From Saprospiraceae bacterium (GTDB taxonomy: Bacteria; Bacteroidota; Bacteroidia; Chitinophagales; Saprospiraceae), in NCBI GenBank assembly GCA_020630775.1, contig JAHDIN010000013.1:1-64000 (forward strand): DNA of 64,000 nt, in the 5' to 3' direction. How positions within the stretch are numbered: position 1 is the first letter of the stretch; every line of letters starts with the position of its first letter. Below the pieces are notes generated by a model that saw nothing but the letters and a program-made list of their open reading frames with translations, was not told the DNA's origin and ran no database searches. Shown piece after piece: positions 1 to 9,851 of the stretch. The position numbers and the translations under genes are program-made.

Positions 1-1430
1 CTGCTCCTGCCGGACCTTGTGGACCCTCTGGACCGATTGGACCTTGTGCTCCATCAACTCCATCTGCTCCTGCTGGACCTTGTGGACCTTCAGGACCGAT
101 TGGACCTTGTGCTCCATCTGCACCATCAGCTCCTGCTGGACCTTGTGGACCTTCTGGACCGATTGGGCCTTGTGCTCCATCAACACCGTCTGCTCCTGCC
201 GGACCTTGTGGACCCTCTGGTCCGATTAGACCTTGTGCACCATCAACTCCATCTACTCCTGCTGGACCTTGTGGACCCTCTGGTCCAATTGGGCCTTGTG
301 CTCCATCTGCACCATCAGCTCCTGCCGGACCTTGCGGACCTTCTGGACCGATTGGACCTTGTGCACCATCAACTCCATCAGCTCCATCAACACCATCCGC
401 TCCCGCTGGACCTTGTGGACCGACTGGACCCTGTGCGCCATCAACTCCATCTGCTCCTACTGGACCTTGTGGACCTTGTAAACCTTGTGGACCTGCTGGA
501 CCCTGTGGACCTGCTGGACCTTGCGCACCATCAACTCCATCTGCTCCCGCTGGACCTTGTGGACCTTCTGGACCGATTGGGCCTTGTGCTCCATCAACTC
601 CGTCTGCTCCTGCCGGACCTTGCGGACCTTGTGGACCTTGTAAACCTTGTGGACCTGCTGGACCTTGTGGACCTTGTAAACCTTGTGGACCTGCTGGACC
701 TTGCGCACCATCAACTCCATCAGCTCCTGCTGGACCTTGTGGACCCTCTGGTCCGATTGGGCCTTGTGCTCCATCTGCACCATCAACTCCATCAACTCCA
801 TCCGCTCCTGCTAGACCTTGTGGACCTTGTAAACCTTGTGGACCTGCTGGACCTTGCGCACCATCAACTCCATCAGCTCCTGCTGGACCTTGTGGACCCT
901 CTGGACCGATTGGACCTTGTGCACCATCAACTCCATCTGCTCCCGCTGGACCTTGTGGACCTGCTGGACCTTGTGGACCTGCCGGGCCTTGCGGACCCTC
1001 TGGACCGATTGGACCTTGCGCACCATCTGCTCCATCAACTCCATCTAAACCAGCTGGGCCTTGTGGACCTTCAGGACCCTGTGGACCCTCTGGACCTGCT
1101 ATACCTTGCGATCCATCAATTCCATCTGCACCCGCTGGACCCTGTGGTCCTTGCGGACCAATAGGACCTTGCGATCCATCAACACCGTCAACGCCCGCTG
1201 CACCCTGTGGACCTTCTGGACCGATTGGACCTTGCTCTCCGGGTATACCTTGCTCTCCTACTAATCCTTGCGGACCTTGTGGACCTTGTAATCCTCTTGG
1301 CCCTGCAACACCCTGAAGTCCTTGAGGACCTTGAATACCTTGAGGACCTTGCGGACCTTGCAAACCATTTTGTCCATCTGAACCATTATAACCTCTTGGC
1401 CCTCTTTCACCTTGAGGTCCCTGAGGGCCA
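1..1430 (-). repeat. Gly-X-Y coding repeat array (63-bp blocks and shorter variants)
   Basis: On the plus strand this appears as endless variants of tggaccttgtggacc and ccatcaactccatctgctcc. Read on the minus strand these encode GPQGPA and GADGVDGAQ blocks. The commonest unit is 63 bp (21 residues), with shorter 9- and 18-bp insertions such as GPAGPQGLQ. Near-identity between neighbouring units suggests recent expansion. The array runs off the left edge, so its total length is unknown. Confidence 0.92.
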
Positions 1431-2164
1431 ATATTGCCGCCATTTGAAGCATTTAATGCATATGGAACAGCTGCTATTTTATCCATACCAACAAATTCAA
1501 AATTACTTCCAGCTTCTAAATCAACCTCTACTTTGATATTGTAGGGCCCGCCCTTTGACCAATCTATATTTCTAAATTCGTCATAGCTAATTCCATTTCC
1601 AATATCAAAATGAACTAAACCAAACTCATTTGTTTCTACCACATGGACCTCTGAATATAAAGACACATCGTAATCATCGACTATCGAAATACGCATACTT
1701 ATATTCTCATTAGAATAGAGATCGCCTGCTTCATTTCTAATTACAGCTTGATAATTTATACAATAGGGCGTCTCTAATTCACAATCTTGTTGTACAGATG
1801 TCAACAAATAAATTTCATTTGATGGATCTACAATTGTTAAATTAATTTTGGGCTTAGACAGTGAACTAGTGGTTACACTTGACCAAACTTGATTTGAAAT
1901 CCCTGTACCTATATTTACATTTATGAGTCCTGATGTATCAGTTCTTAAAAAATGCCTTTCACTATATACCAAGTTATTATCAATAGAAATTTCTAATTCA
2001 ACCTCTAAATTTTCTAAAATTACAAGTGAAACTGAATCATTAGAATCATCTTTAGCTTTGACTATTGCAGTATAATTTTCACAAGCTATATCTAGGTTAT
2101 TTTGTGAATAAAGGAACGTGCTAATTAAACATAAAACAATAACGGTAAATAATTTCGTTTTCAT
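1..2164 (-). CDS. Collagen-like surface protein, 3' end outside window (partial)
   Basis: The gene reads leftwards off the window and has no stop codon inside it. The ATG at 2164-2162 opens a signal peptide ([15 protein letters not shown]...). Two related modules of about 100 residues follow. The second carries [13 protein letters not shown], a signature often found at the N-terminus of Bacteroidota surface proteins ahead of collagen-like or S74 regions; the first ([15 protein letters not shown]) looks like a diverged copy. From about residue 246 to the edge (at least 470 residues) the sequence is unbroken Gly-X-Y, with a recurring block [18 protein letters not shown]. The frame is continuous from the start codon into the repeats. 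It probably forms an extracellular triple-helical stalk or fibre. The small T9SS cargo gene lies 19 bp upstream on the same strand, so the two are probably co-transcribed. Function beyond a structural surface role is unknown. Confidence 0.9.
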   Translation of the reverse strand, partial: MKTKLFTVIVLCLISTFLYSQNNLDIACENYTAIVKAKDDSNDSVSLVILENLEVELEISIDNNLVYSERHFLRTDTSGLINVNIGTGISNQVWSSVTTSSLSKPKINLTIVDPSNEIYLLTSVQQDCELETPYCINYQAVIRNEAGDLYSNENISMRISIVDDYDVSLYSEVHVVETNEFGLVHFDIGNGISYDEFRNIDWSKGGPYNIKVEVDLEAGSNFEFVGMDKIAAVPYALNASNGGNIGPQGPQGERGPRGYNGSDGQNGLQGPQGPQGIQGPQGLQGVAGPRGLQGPQGPQGLVGEQGIPGEQGPIGPEGPQGAAGVDGVDGSQGPIGPQGPQGPAGADGIDGSQGIAGPEGPQGPEGPQGPAGLDGVDGADGAQGPIGPEGPQGPAGPQGPAGPQGPAGADGVDGAQGPIGPEGPQGPAGADGVDGAQGPAGPQGLQGPQGLAGADGVDGVDGADGAQGPIGPEGPQGPAGADGVDGAQGPAGPQGLQGPQGPAGPQGLQGPQGPQGPAGADGVDGAQGPIGPEGPQGPAGADGVDGAQGPAGPQGPAGPQGLQGPQGPVGADGVDGAQGPVGPQGPAGADGVDGADGVDGAQGPIGPEGPQGPAGADGADGAQGPIGPEGPQGPAGVDGVDGAQGLIGPEGPQGPAGADGVDGAQGPIGPEGPQGPAGADGADGAQGPIGPEGPQGPAGADGVDGAQGPIGPEGPQGPAGA

Positions 2165-2183
2165 AACTAATTGATTTGATGGT

Positions 2184-2765
2184 CTATAATTTTATAAATG
2201 GTCGAGATATGACTGTTGTACCATTTGAAATCCTTAAATAATATTTGCCAGGCAAAAAATGTTGTATATCAATACTCTGAATAGTGGGTTCAGAGGTTAT
2301 ATAATTTATAGTCTCTAATCTCATGACTTTCCCCTCGGCGTCAATAATAGATATACTGCCTTTCCCATTAAATAAAATACTTGTATTGAAATTTAATCGC
2401 TCTATGGTCGGATTAGGAGCTATATTTATTGAACCTATCTGATCTGATATTTCTTTTAAGGTGTTATGATTAATCTTGTTCTCCTCACTATTAAAATCAT
2501 CAAAATAAACGACAAGTGTCGAACTATCTTTTGTCTCGCAAGGCGAACAAAGTAGTAATGGCTGCTGATAACCTTGAGTAAGGTAAAGTGAATCAGTTAA
2601 TCTATAAGTGCTATTTACTACTTCTCCAATAGACCATGAAATACTGAAGTCGTTTGCTAAATAATCATAACCAGAAGTAGAAATCAGTTTCTGACAATTC
2701 GAATTGGTAAAGAATAAGATAATAACCAATAAAATTGGGTAGCGGAGGGGAACTCGAACTAACAT
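2184..2765 (-). CDS. Small T9SS type A cargo protein
   Basis: 193 residues. An N-terminal hydrophobic signal ([14 protein letters not shown]) is followed by a short domain with [18 protein letters not shown] and VNSTYRL...LTQGYQQP. This is a pattern I know from many small Bacteroidota secreted proteins, where it sits just ahead of a sorting domain. The C-terminus has the type A sorting layout: [12 protein letters not shown], then a beta-rich stretch, [11 protein letters not shown] and a terminal FIKL. That predicts export across the outer membrane by T9SS and surface anchoring. It lies 19 bp upstream of the collagen-like gene on the same strand. The mature part is too short to suggest an enzymatic role; it may be a partner or anchor of the collagen-like protein (inference). 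Confidence 0.85.
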   Translation of the reverse strand: MLVRVPLRYPILLVIILFFTNSNCQKLISTSGYDYLANDFSISWSIGEVVNSTYRLTDSLYLTQGYQQPLLLCSPCETKDSSTLVVYFDDFNSEENKINHNTLKEISDQIGSINIAPNPTIERLNFNTSILFNGKGSISIIDAEGKVMRLETINYITSEPTIQSIDIQHFLPGKYYLRISNGTTVISRPFIKL

Positions 2766-3195
2766 CCTTGAATTTGTTCTTATTTAAAAATGGGTTATAT
2801 AACAACAAAAGGATATTATTCGAAGGTAATGTTACAGGAATATGAATAAAATTAACCTTATTGTCAAGCTTATGTAAGATAAATTTTATCTAAAACGACA
2901 TTTAAAAGGTGATTTTATGGTCAAGAAAACTCAACTAATCATATTACTTAAATTTTTAATGTTCAATTATAATGCCATTATTCTGCTCAAATGCCGTTAT
3001 CTCTATTGCATGTGCCCATAACATAACCATCAAAGCTCAAAAAAAATTGACCCTAAGATAGTGATAGTCAAATGAACCTTTTGGCTTAAATTTTTGAAAA
3101 AATTCAGCTTGAAATGGCCATTTGAAGAAACAAATTACAATCTTCGTAATAGAACTTCAAAGTCCATTTTTAATAAAAAAGTATTTCATTAAATA
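2766..3195. other. 430-bp divergent intergenic region
   Basis: AT-rich spacer between the minus-strand T9SS/collagen operon and the plus-strand SulP gene, so it must hold two divergent promoters. I see no strong inverted repeat and no convincing gene; a 34-codon ORF at 2917 lacks any support. Confidence 0.5.
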
Positions 3196-4863
3196 ATGCT
3201 CAACAACATTTACGATTTCAAAAACTTTAAAGGTGATTTTACAGGTGGCTTAGTAGCAGGTGTAGTGGCCTTACCATTAGCTTTAGCTTTTGGTGTACAA
3301 TCAGGCATGGGGACTACAGCTGGCTTATATGGTGCTATAGCGGTGGGTATATTTGCCGCATTGTTTGGTGGTACTGAAACTCAAGCCAGTGGTCCTACTG
3401 GTCCCATGACTGTCGTATCAGCCGCACTGGTGGCAGCAGCTATTCAAATTAATGGGACGCTTGATGATGGGATGAGTATAATTCTATTGACGTTTTTAGT
3501 TGGTGGTTTATTTCAAATCATTTTTGGTTTTCTAAATATTGCCAGTTACGTTAAATACTTTCCATATCCTGTCATATCTGGATTTATGAGTGGTGTGGGA
3601 TTAATCATTGTCATTTTACAACTGTTTCCTTTTGCAGGATTGGGATCGGCAAAATCAACATTCGCAGTAATTCAAGATTTACCTAGATTATTTAGTGAGG
3701 CTAATTTATCTGCCATTTTGTTAGGGAGTTTAACGATAGCTATTTATTATCTATTTCCCAAAATCACAAAAGCCATTCCCAGTGCACTTGTCGCACTGAT
3801 TGCAGCTACATTGGTTGCTTATTTTACAAAAATGGATGTGCCTCTAATCGGTGAAATTCCATCTGGTCTCCCCTCTTTTCAATTGGGCAATATCTTGAGT
3901 GTAGATTCGAGTGCGTATTCTTTAGTATTTGAATACGCATTGGTACTGGCCGTCCTAGGTAGTATTGATTCATTATTGACTTCTGTTATCGCTGACAACA
4001 TGACGAAGACCAAGCACAATAGCAATCGTGAGTTGATTGGTCAAGGTATTGGCAATATGTTGGCAGCAGCTATTGGTGGTATACCTGGAGCTGGAGCCAC
4101 TAAAGGGACTGTTGTCAATATCAACGCAGGAGGAAAAACAAGAGTTTCAGGTGTCATTCATGGTCTATTCTTACTTACTGTCTTATTAGGTCTTGGAAAG
4201 TTAGCCGCCCATATTCCGTTGTGTGTTTTAGCTGGCTTATTAATCCCGATAGGTTGTAAAATAATTGATTTTAAAGGCTTAAAACATTTGACCAAAGTAC
4301 CGAAGGCTGATGCGGTGATTTTGGTTATAGTACTACTCATTACAACATTTGGCAGTTTGATTCAAGCTGTCGGTATAGGTATAGCCTTAGCTTGTTTATT
4401 GTTCATGAAAAAGTCAGGTGACATTAGTGAAAAGGGTCTTGAGATTGGTAAAGTATCTGATTTAGATGGTGCTCAACCTTGGGCTGATGAGCAAGAACTA
4501 TATGATAAGTACAAAGACAAGATTATTATCAAGCATTTATACGGTGCTTTATTTTTTGGATTCACCTCCTATTTCAAGGATCAAATTTCTGAATTATCAT
4601 CTGACATTGAGGCATTGATTATCAGAATGGACAGAGTCCCCTATATCGATCAATCAGGCCTATATGCTTTAGAAGATGTCATTTTTGATTTAAGGAAAGA
4701 GAATATTGAGGTCTTACTTGTAGGACTAAAAGAACAGCCATTAGATATGTTAGAGGCTATTGAAATCATTCCAGACCTCATCCCCGAAGAAGATGTGTTT
4801 GAAAATATCGAAGATGCATTTAATTACTTAAAAGATAAATTAGGTAAAGTATCTACCCAATGA
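3196..4863 (+). CDS. SulP family inorganic anion transporter with STAS domain
   Basis: 555 residues. Residues about 10-410 form a polytopic membrane domain with SulP features (GVQSGMGTTAGLYGAI, ASGPTGPMTVV, and GGIPGAGATKGTVVNI in the region that carries the family's conserved core). Residues about 430-545 form a cytoplasmic STAS domain (LIIRMDRVPYIDQSGLYAL). The family exchanges or symports sulfate, bicarbonate or related anions in the inner membrane; the substrate cannot be read from sequence. It ends with a 4-bp ATGA overlap with the VOC gene, so the two are translationally coupled. It is full length with no defect visible. Confidence 0.93.
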   Translation: MLNNIYDFKNFKGDFTGGLVAGVVALPLALAFGVQSGMGTTAGLYGAIAVGIFAALFGGTETQASGPTGPMTVVSAALVAAAIQINGTLDDGMSIILLTFLVGGLFQIIFGFLNIASYVKYFPYPVISGFMSGVGLIIVILQLFPFAGLGSAKSTFAVIQDLPRLFSEANLSAILLGSLTIAIYYLFPKITKAIPSALVALIAATLVAYFTKMDVPLIGEIPSGLPSFQLGNILSVDSSAYSLVFEYALVLAVLGSIDSLLTSVIADNMTKTKHNSNRELIGQGIGNMLAAAIGGIPGAGATKGTVVNINAGGKTRVSGVIHGLFLLTVLLGLGKLAAHIPLCVLAGLLIPIGCKIIDFKGLKHLTKVPKADAVILVIVLLITTFGSLIQAVGIGIALACLLFMKKSGDISEKGLEIGKVSDLDGAQPWADEQELYDKYKDKIIIKHLYGALFFGFTSYFKDQISELSSDIEALIIRMDRVPYIDQSGLYALEDVIFDLRKENIEVLLVGLKEQPLDMLEAIEIIPDLIPEEDVFENIEDAFNYLKDKLGKVSTQ

Positions 4864-5327
4864 TTAAAGGACTTTATGAAACCCATCTATATGTAGAAAA
4901 GCTTGAAAGATCTATAGAGTTTTACACATCTATACTTGGATTAAAACAATGTCGATTTGATGCAGAACGTCGAGCCGCATTCTTTTGGATTGGAAAAGAA
5001 AAACAAGCTATGTTGGGTCTGTGGGAAAAACCCAAAGCAGAGATCGATCTGCGCCATTTTGCTTTCCAATGTGATAAAGACTGGATTATCAATGAGTCCA
5101 TATCATTTCTAAAAAAGCATCAACTGAAATATTGGAATTTTCTTCAAAATAATAATGACCAGCCTATGGTATTTTGTTGGATGCCCGCCATTTCCATATA
5201 CTTCAGCGATCCTGATGGACATTATCTCGAATTTATAGCCGTCTTACCTGGGGAATCGCTTGGTGATCAAGAAAAAAGAGTCGTCACTTATGATGAATGG
5301 TTGGAGATGAGAAAGACTACTATCTAA
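4860..5327 (+). CDS. VOC superfamily (glyoxalase/bleomycin-resistance-like) protein
   Basis: 155 residues with two beta-alpha-beta-beta-beta halves typical of vicinal oxygen chelate proteins. The first half begins GLYETHLYVEKLERSIEFYT with His8 as a likely metal ligand; the second contains SIYFSDPDGHYLEFIAV, where the Glu near the end is the usual second-site ligand. No signal peptide, so cytoplasmic. The start overlaps the SulP stop by 4 bp. Members act on varied substrates (methylglyoxal adducts, antibiotics, catechols), so no specific reaction can be assigned. Its stop overlaps the stop of the convergent aldo/keto reductase. Confidence 0.88.
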   Translation: MIKGLYETHLYVEKLERSIEFYTSILGLKQCRFDAERRAAFFWIGKEKQAMLGLWEKPKAEIDLRHFAFQCDKDWIINESISFLKKHQLKYWNFLQNNNDQPMVFCWMPAISIYFSDPDGHYLEFIAVLPGESLGDQEKRVVTYDEWLEMRKTTI

Positions 5328-6358
5328 CTCGCCGGGTCCACCACAACACCTTGAATGACATTGATTTTATCTATAGTATTCTGATCCAATTGAATATCAA
5401 TACTTTCAACATTCTCTTTTAACTGTGACATCTTTGTTGCACCGATGATGTTACTCGTAACAAAATCTTGTTGATTAACCCATGCACAAGACAGCTGAGC
5501 TAATGTAAGGCCCGCTTCTTTAGCAATCTCATAGTAATGCTGTGTAGCCAAAAGACAATTATCAGAATTATAGCGTTGATAATGCTTAAATAGATTTAAT
5601 CGGCACTCAGGTGTATCTGTACCTTCAATATACTTATTCGTTAGTCGACCACAAGCCAAAGGAGAATAAGCCAGTAAGCCACATTGTTCCCTTATAGACA
5701 TTTCGGCTAAACCAACTTCATAAGATCTATTTAAAAGATTATATGGATTTTGAATGGACATGGCTCGTGGTAAACCCATTTGTTCTGACAAACGCATATA
5801 GTGCATCGTCCCCCACGGCGTCTCGTTTGAAATGCCAATGTGCTTAATTTGTCCTTTATCTATAAAGCTCTGTAAAACTTCTAAGCGCATTTTAAAATTA
5901 TCATCCCATCCTTCTTCATGTACATAATTACGCTTGCCAAAAAAATTAGCTGACCGCTCGGGCCAGTGAATCTGATACAGATCGATATACTCCGTTTTTA
6001 ATCGGCGCAGACTTCCTTCAATAGCTTCTTCAATAAATTGCTTGGTATACACCTTTGTATCCCGTATATGCTTTGTATAAGGTCCAGGTCCTGCAATTTT
6101 GGTACCCAATACTACTTGCTCGCGATTTTGACGAGATTCAAACCAGTTTCCAATTATTTTTTCTGTACTTCCATAGGTTTCTGCCCTTGCAGGTGTAGAA
6201 TACAACTCCGCAGTATCTATAAAATTCACACCTTTATCTAGCGCATAGTCCAATTGCTCCCATGCTTCAGACTCCGTATTCTGCTCGCCCCAGGTCATAG
6301 TACCTAAGCAAATCACACTGACATCTAAATCCGTTCTTCCTAGCTTTCTATATTCCAT
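5324..6358 (-). CDS. NADP(H)-dependent aldo/keto reductase (Tas-like)
   Basis: 344 residues, close to the length of E. coli Tas. It opens with MEYRKLGRTDLDVSVICLG and has the family's catalytic residues in order: Asp/Tyr in NFIDTAELYS, Lys in VVLGTKIAG and His in YQIHWPERS. Nucleotide-binding motifs near the C-terminus (TSNIIGATKMSQLKENV) fit an (alpha/beta)8 barrel using NADPH. It is predicted to reduce aldehydes or ketones in the cytoplasm; the physiological substrate is unknown. It stands alone on the minus strand and shares a 4-bp convergent overlap with the VOC gene at its 3' end. Confidence 0.92.
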   Translation of the reverse strand: MEYRKLGRTDLDVSVICLGTMTWGEQNTESEAWEQLDYALDKGVNFIDTAELYSTPARAETYGSTEKIIGNWFESRQNREQVVLGTKIAGPGPYTKHIRDTKVYTKQFIEEAIEGSLRRLKTEYIDLYQIHWPERSANFFGKRNYVHEEGWDDNFKMRLEVLQSFIDKGQIKHIGISNETPWGTMHYMRLSEQMGLPRAMSIQNPYNLLNRSYEVGLAEMSIREQCGLLAYSPLACGRLTNKYIEGTDTPECRLNLFKHYQRYNSDNCLLATQHYYEIAKEAGLTLAQLSCAWVNQQDFVTSNIIGATKMSQLKENVESIDIQLDQNTIDKINVIQGVVVDPAS

Positions 6359-6566
6359 ATATTAAAGTTGACAATGATTAAACTCCTTAATGCGTATTAA
6401 GTTTCAAAGATGGCACAAACATCTAAAATAATTCGAACATAGATGCCATCACCCCATAATAAAGGGAGTTATTCTAAAGCTTGCTTTTAAAGAAGTTGGC
6501 CTGCATACAAAAGCGGAAATACAATTCAAGAATGCGCTTATATTTGCTTTAAATTCTCAAGCTTGA

Positions 6567-7454
6567 ATGGCTCAGTCAACTCGATTTCATACGAGAAACA
6601 AAAACAAAGATCCTTATGATTTGGAGGCTATGACTGTGGCTTTACCCGAACTCGCGTCATTCATTACTCCGAATCCTAAAGGAGAGAAAACCATTAATTT
6701 TTCAGATGCCCTAGCCATACGTGCACTTAATAAAGCCATCCTTAAACACTATTATAAAATTGACTATTGGGAATTTCCGTTATCTCATTTAACGCCACCT
6801 ATCCCAGGGCGTGCAGATTATTTACATCATATTGCTGACTTCCTTTTATCGAAAGGCCATAACATCGAACATATCCAATGCATAGATATAGGCACAGGTG
6901 CTTCTTGCATTTATCCGATTATAGGAGTTATTGAATACAATTGGAAATTTTTAGCCAGTGACATAGACAAACGGAGTTTAAAAACAGCACAAGCTATTAT
7001 TGCCAAAAACAAACTGCTAAGTCATCATATTCAATTACGCTTACAAGCACATAAACATAAAATCTTCGAAGGCATTATTAAGCCAAACGAGCAATATGAT
7101 ATAACTATTTGCAACCCTCCATTTTATAAAAGTCGACAAGAAGCAGAAACAGTCAATAAAAACAGAATCCGAAAAATGACTGGCAAGGTTCCTGCTAAAT
7201 CAGAACGCAACTTTTCAGGCACATCTAATGAATTAATCTATCCTGGAGGAGAACTCAAATTCATTCAACAGATGGTATCCGAAAGTTTTAAGATTAAAAC
7301 ATCCGTCCGTTGGTTTTCTACTTTAATATCTAACAAGTATCATCTAAAGAAAATTAAGCAACAACTTGAGCAGACCCAAGCTAAAACGATTGAATTAATC
7401 GATCTTAAAACCGCCAATAAAGTAAGTCGAATAATAGTTTGGAGTTACCAATAA
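6567..7454 (+). CDS. rlmF: 23S rRNA (adenine(1618)-N6)-methyltransferase RlmF
   Basis: 295 residues, near the size of E. coli RlmF. The N-terminus FHTRNKNKDPYDLEAM followed by LPELASF and the block NFSDALAIRALNKAIL match the RlmF-specific N-terminal region. The SAM-binding site is CIDIGTGASCIYPIIG, followed by ASDIDKRSL. The amino-methyltransferase motif IV is ICNPPFYKS. The protein methylates A1618 of 23S rRNA in the cytoplasm. It is a single-gene unit with no unusual features. Confidence 0.93.
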   Translation: MAQSTRFHTRNKNKDPYDLEAMTVALPELASFITPNPKGEKTINFSDALAIRALNKAILKHYYKIDYWEFPLSHLTPPIPGRADYLHHIADFLLSKGHNIEHIQCIDIGTGASCIYPIIGVIEYNWKFLASDIDKRSLKTAQAIIAKNKLLSHHIQLRLQAHKHKIFEGIIKPNEQYDITICNPPFYKSRQEAETVNKNRIRKMTGKVPAKSERNFSGTSNELIYPGGELKFIQQMVSESFKIKTSVRWFSTLISNKYHLKKIKQQLEQTQAKTIELIDLKTANKVSRIIVWSYQ

Positions 7455-7591
7455 GCCCAAGAAGGTACCATAAGGTCTTATGTTAAATAATTCAACTTCA
7501 GAATATAATTTCATTATATTTAATTAAACTAGTCGGGTATACCTTCTGGCTTTATTAGAGTAAATCATCTTAAGACCAAACGAATAACTCC

Positions 7592-9787
7592 ATGACTCAT
7601 CTCAAGTTAGCAGCAACCACGATTCTGTACACCTTTAGTTGCATGATGGTTTACGGCCAAAATTGCAGTGAAATTCAAAAGCTATTAGCTTCTAATCCAA
7701 GTGCTAACGACCTCTTAGGAAGAACTATTGCAATTGATAGTGTTCGAGTAGCCGTAGGCGCCATCAAAGCAGACAATGACCATGGGGCTGTTTATGTATA
7801 TGATTTTGATGGCACCAACTGGAACGAAACAATTTTAACCGCTTCTAATGGTGGGAATGATGCCAATTTTGGTATTTCTGTTGACATTGAAGATGACCGC
7901 ATTGTAGTTGGTGCACAAGACAGTGATGCTGCCGGACCAGGGAGAGGCGCCGCTTATGTTTATGAATGGGATGGAAGCACTTGGAATGAATCCATCCTGT
8001 ATGCATCGGATGGTGCTGATGGCGATAAATTTGGTTCAGCCGTAGCGATAAGTGGTGACAGAATGGTTGTCGGTGCTGTATATGATCAAGACAATGGTCA
8101 GTTCTCTGGTTCGATTTACGTATTCGAATACGATGGAAGTAATTGGATAGAAACTGACAAAATGATTGCATCTAATGGTATGCCCATGGACATCTTTGGT
8201 TGGCGCGCCGAAATTGATGGCGATAGAATTATTACATGTGGTGACTTTGCCGATGATGGTGCTGTTTATGTTTTTGACTACGATGGTACTAACTGGAACG
8301 AGACAATTATTACAGCTAGCAATTCTCAACCATTAGATAATGTAGGTATCAGCATTGATCTTAAAGGAGATGTGATAGTTGCTGGAGCACCTGGTGATGA
8401 TGATAATGGTAATTCCGCAGGCGCGGCTTACATTTTTGAATGGGATGGATCAACATGGAACGAATCAAAAATACTACCCTATGATGGTGATGCTAACGAT
8501 AATTTTGGATATTCTATCGCCTATGACGGAACAAGAATTGTTTGTGGTGCCTACAGAGACAGTGACAGTGCAACAAATGCTGGTAGCGCATACATATTTG
8601 AATGGGACGGATCAGCATGGATAGACGAAAAATTGGTGGCCTCGGATGCGGCCGCTTTTGATTCGTTTGGCGAAGATGTTGGCATTGATGATAATTTAAT
8701 TGTTGTTGGAGGACCCAATAACGATGATAATTTCTCAAATACAGGATCAGCATATGTTTTTGATTGCTGTGCCAATCCAACTACCTATTATGCAGATACA
8801 GATGCAGATGGTTATGGAGACGCCAATAACACATCTGATGCTTGTAGTCAACCAGCCGGGTATGTTTTAGACAATACAGATTGTGACGATAACGATGCCA
8901 ATAATTATCCTGGAAACACAGAAATTTGCGATGGGCAAGACAACAATTGTGATGGAAATGCTGACGAAGGAATACCTACCAACACCTATTACGAAGACGC
9001 TGATGGTGACGGGTTTGGCAATCCCAATACTACATTTACATCTTGTTCTCAGCCTGGGGGTTATGTTTTAGATAATACGGATTGTGATGACAACGACCCC
9101 AACAATTTTCCCGGCAATAATGAAATATGCGACGGTCTGGATAATAATTGTAATGGTCAAGTAGACGAAGGCTTAACGCTTACGTTTTATGCAGATATCG
9201 ATGGAGATGGCTTTGGCGACCCAAATGATTTCGTCATAGATTGTAACATCCCTCCCTCTTATGTTATTGACAATACGGATTGCGACGATAACGATCCTAA
9301 CAATTATCCAGGGAATGTCGAAGTATGCGATGGACAAGACAATAATTGCGATGGACAAATTGATGAAGGTGTCACCACAGTTTATTATGCAGATACCGAT
9401 GGTGATGGTTTTGGGAATCCAAATATGACTACTAATAGCTGCAGTCAGCCTTCAGGGTACGTTTTAGACAACACGGATTGTGACGATAATGACGCTAATA
9501 ACTACCCTGGCAACACGGAGGTATGCGATGGTCAAGATAATAATTGCGATGGTCAAGTTGATGAAGGGTGTGGTCCCTTACCACCTTGCGATGACGTCAA
9601 TCTAAACATACCAGTCTTGACACAAGATGAAAACAGAGCTGAAATTAATTTGCAATCTACAGCGATCATCAATAGCAACAATAACATATTATACACAGCA
9701 GGCACTGACATTGATTTGAATGCTAATTTCGAAGTCGTTCAAGGGACTGTTTTTGAAGCACGCATAGAACCATGTGATAATAATTGA
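7592..9787 (+). CDS. Secreted FG-GAP/beta-propeller protein with four MopE-type Ca-binding repeats
   Basis: 731 residues. After a signal peptide (TILYTFSCMMVYG-Q), residues about 25-390 contain seven FG-GAP-like blades of the form FG-x-VDIEDDRIVVGA...GAAYVYEWDGSTWNE, typical of an integrin-like beta-propeller. Residues about 395-665 hold four copies of a Cys/Asp-rich module: YYADTDADGYGD, a central Cys, DNTDCDDNDANNYPG, then EICDGQDNNCDG. These resemble the MopE putative metal-binding repeat, and DxDxDG loops usually bind calcium. The C-terminal tail has LNANFEVVQGTVFEARI, a short motif I have seen ending many Bacteroidota secreted proteins and which may be a surface-targeting tail (inference). 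Probably a surface adhesin; ligand unknown. Confidence 0.88.
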   Translation: MTHLKLAATTILYTFSCMMVYGQNCSEIQKLLASNPSANDLLGRTIAIDSVRVAVGAIKADNDHGAVYVYDFDGTNWNETILTASNGGNDANFGISVDIEDDRIVVGAQDSDAAGPGRGAAYVYEWDGSTWNESILYASDGADGDKFGSAVAISGDRMVVGAVYDQDNGQFSGSIYVFEYDGSNWIETDKMIASNGMPMDIFGWRAEIDGDRIITCGDFADDGAVYVFDYDGTNWNETIITASNSQPLDNVGISIDLKGDVIVAGAPGDDDNGNSAGAAYIFEWDGSTWNESKILPYDGDANDNFGYSIAYDGTRIVCGAYRDSDSATNAGSAYIFEWDGSAWIDEKLVASDAAAFDSFGEDVGIDDNLIVVGGPNNDDNFSNTGSAYVFDCCANPTTYYADTDADGYGDANNTSDACSQPAGYVLDNTDCDDNDANNYPGNTEICDGQDNNCDGNADEGIPTNTYYEDADGDGFGNPNTTFTSCSQPGGYVLDNTDCDDNDPNNFPGNNEICDGLDNNCNGQVDEGLTLTFYADIDGDGFGDPNDFVIDCNIPPSYVIDNTDCDDNDPNNYPGNVEVCDGQDNNCDGQIDEGVTTVYYADTDGDGFGNPNMTTNSCSQPSGYVLDNTDCDDNDANNYPGNTEVCDGQDNNCDGQVDEGCGPLPPCDDVNLNIPVLTQDENRAEINLQSTAIINSNNNILYTAGTDIDLNANFEVVQGTVFEARIEPCDNN

Positions 9788-9851
9788 TAGTTATAAAAGC
9801 GACTATACTAAAAGCAACTACACTTGAGTACAATTTGAGTAATTAGATTTT

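Noticed and set aside
19-1164. 381-codon plus-strand frame rich in Leu and Asp, and other long frames over 1-1264 on both strands
   Set aside because: All are antisense or out-of-frame readings of the minus-strand Gly-X-Y array, whose frame is continuous with a proper start and signal peptide at 2164.
2917-3021. 34-codon ORF in the first divergent spacer
   Set aside because: Hydrophobic Cys-rich composition, no start context, no family.
8036-8329. Several minus-strand frames opposite the FG-GAP gene (7845-9358)
   Set aside because: Caused by repeat composition of the real gene; His/Gln-rich shadows without domains.
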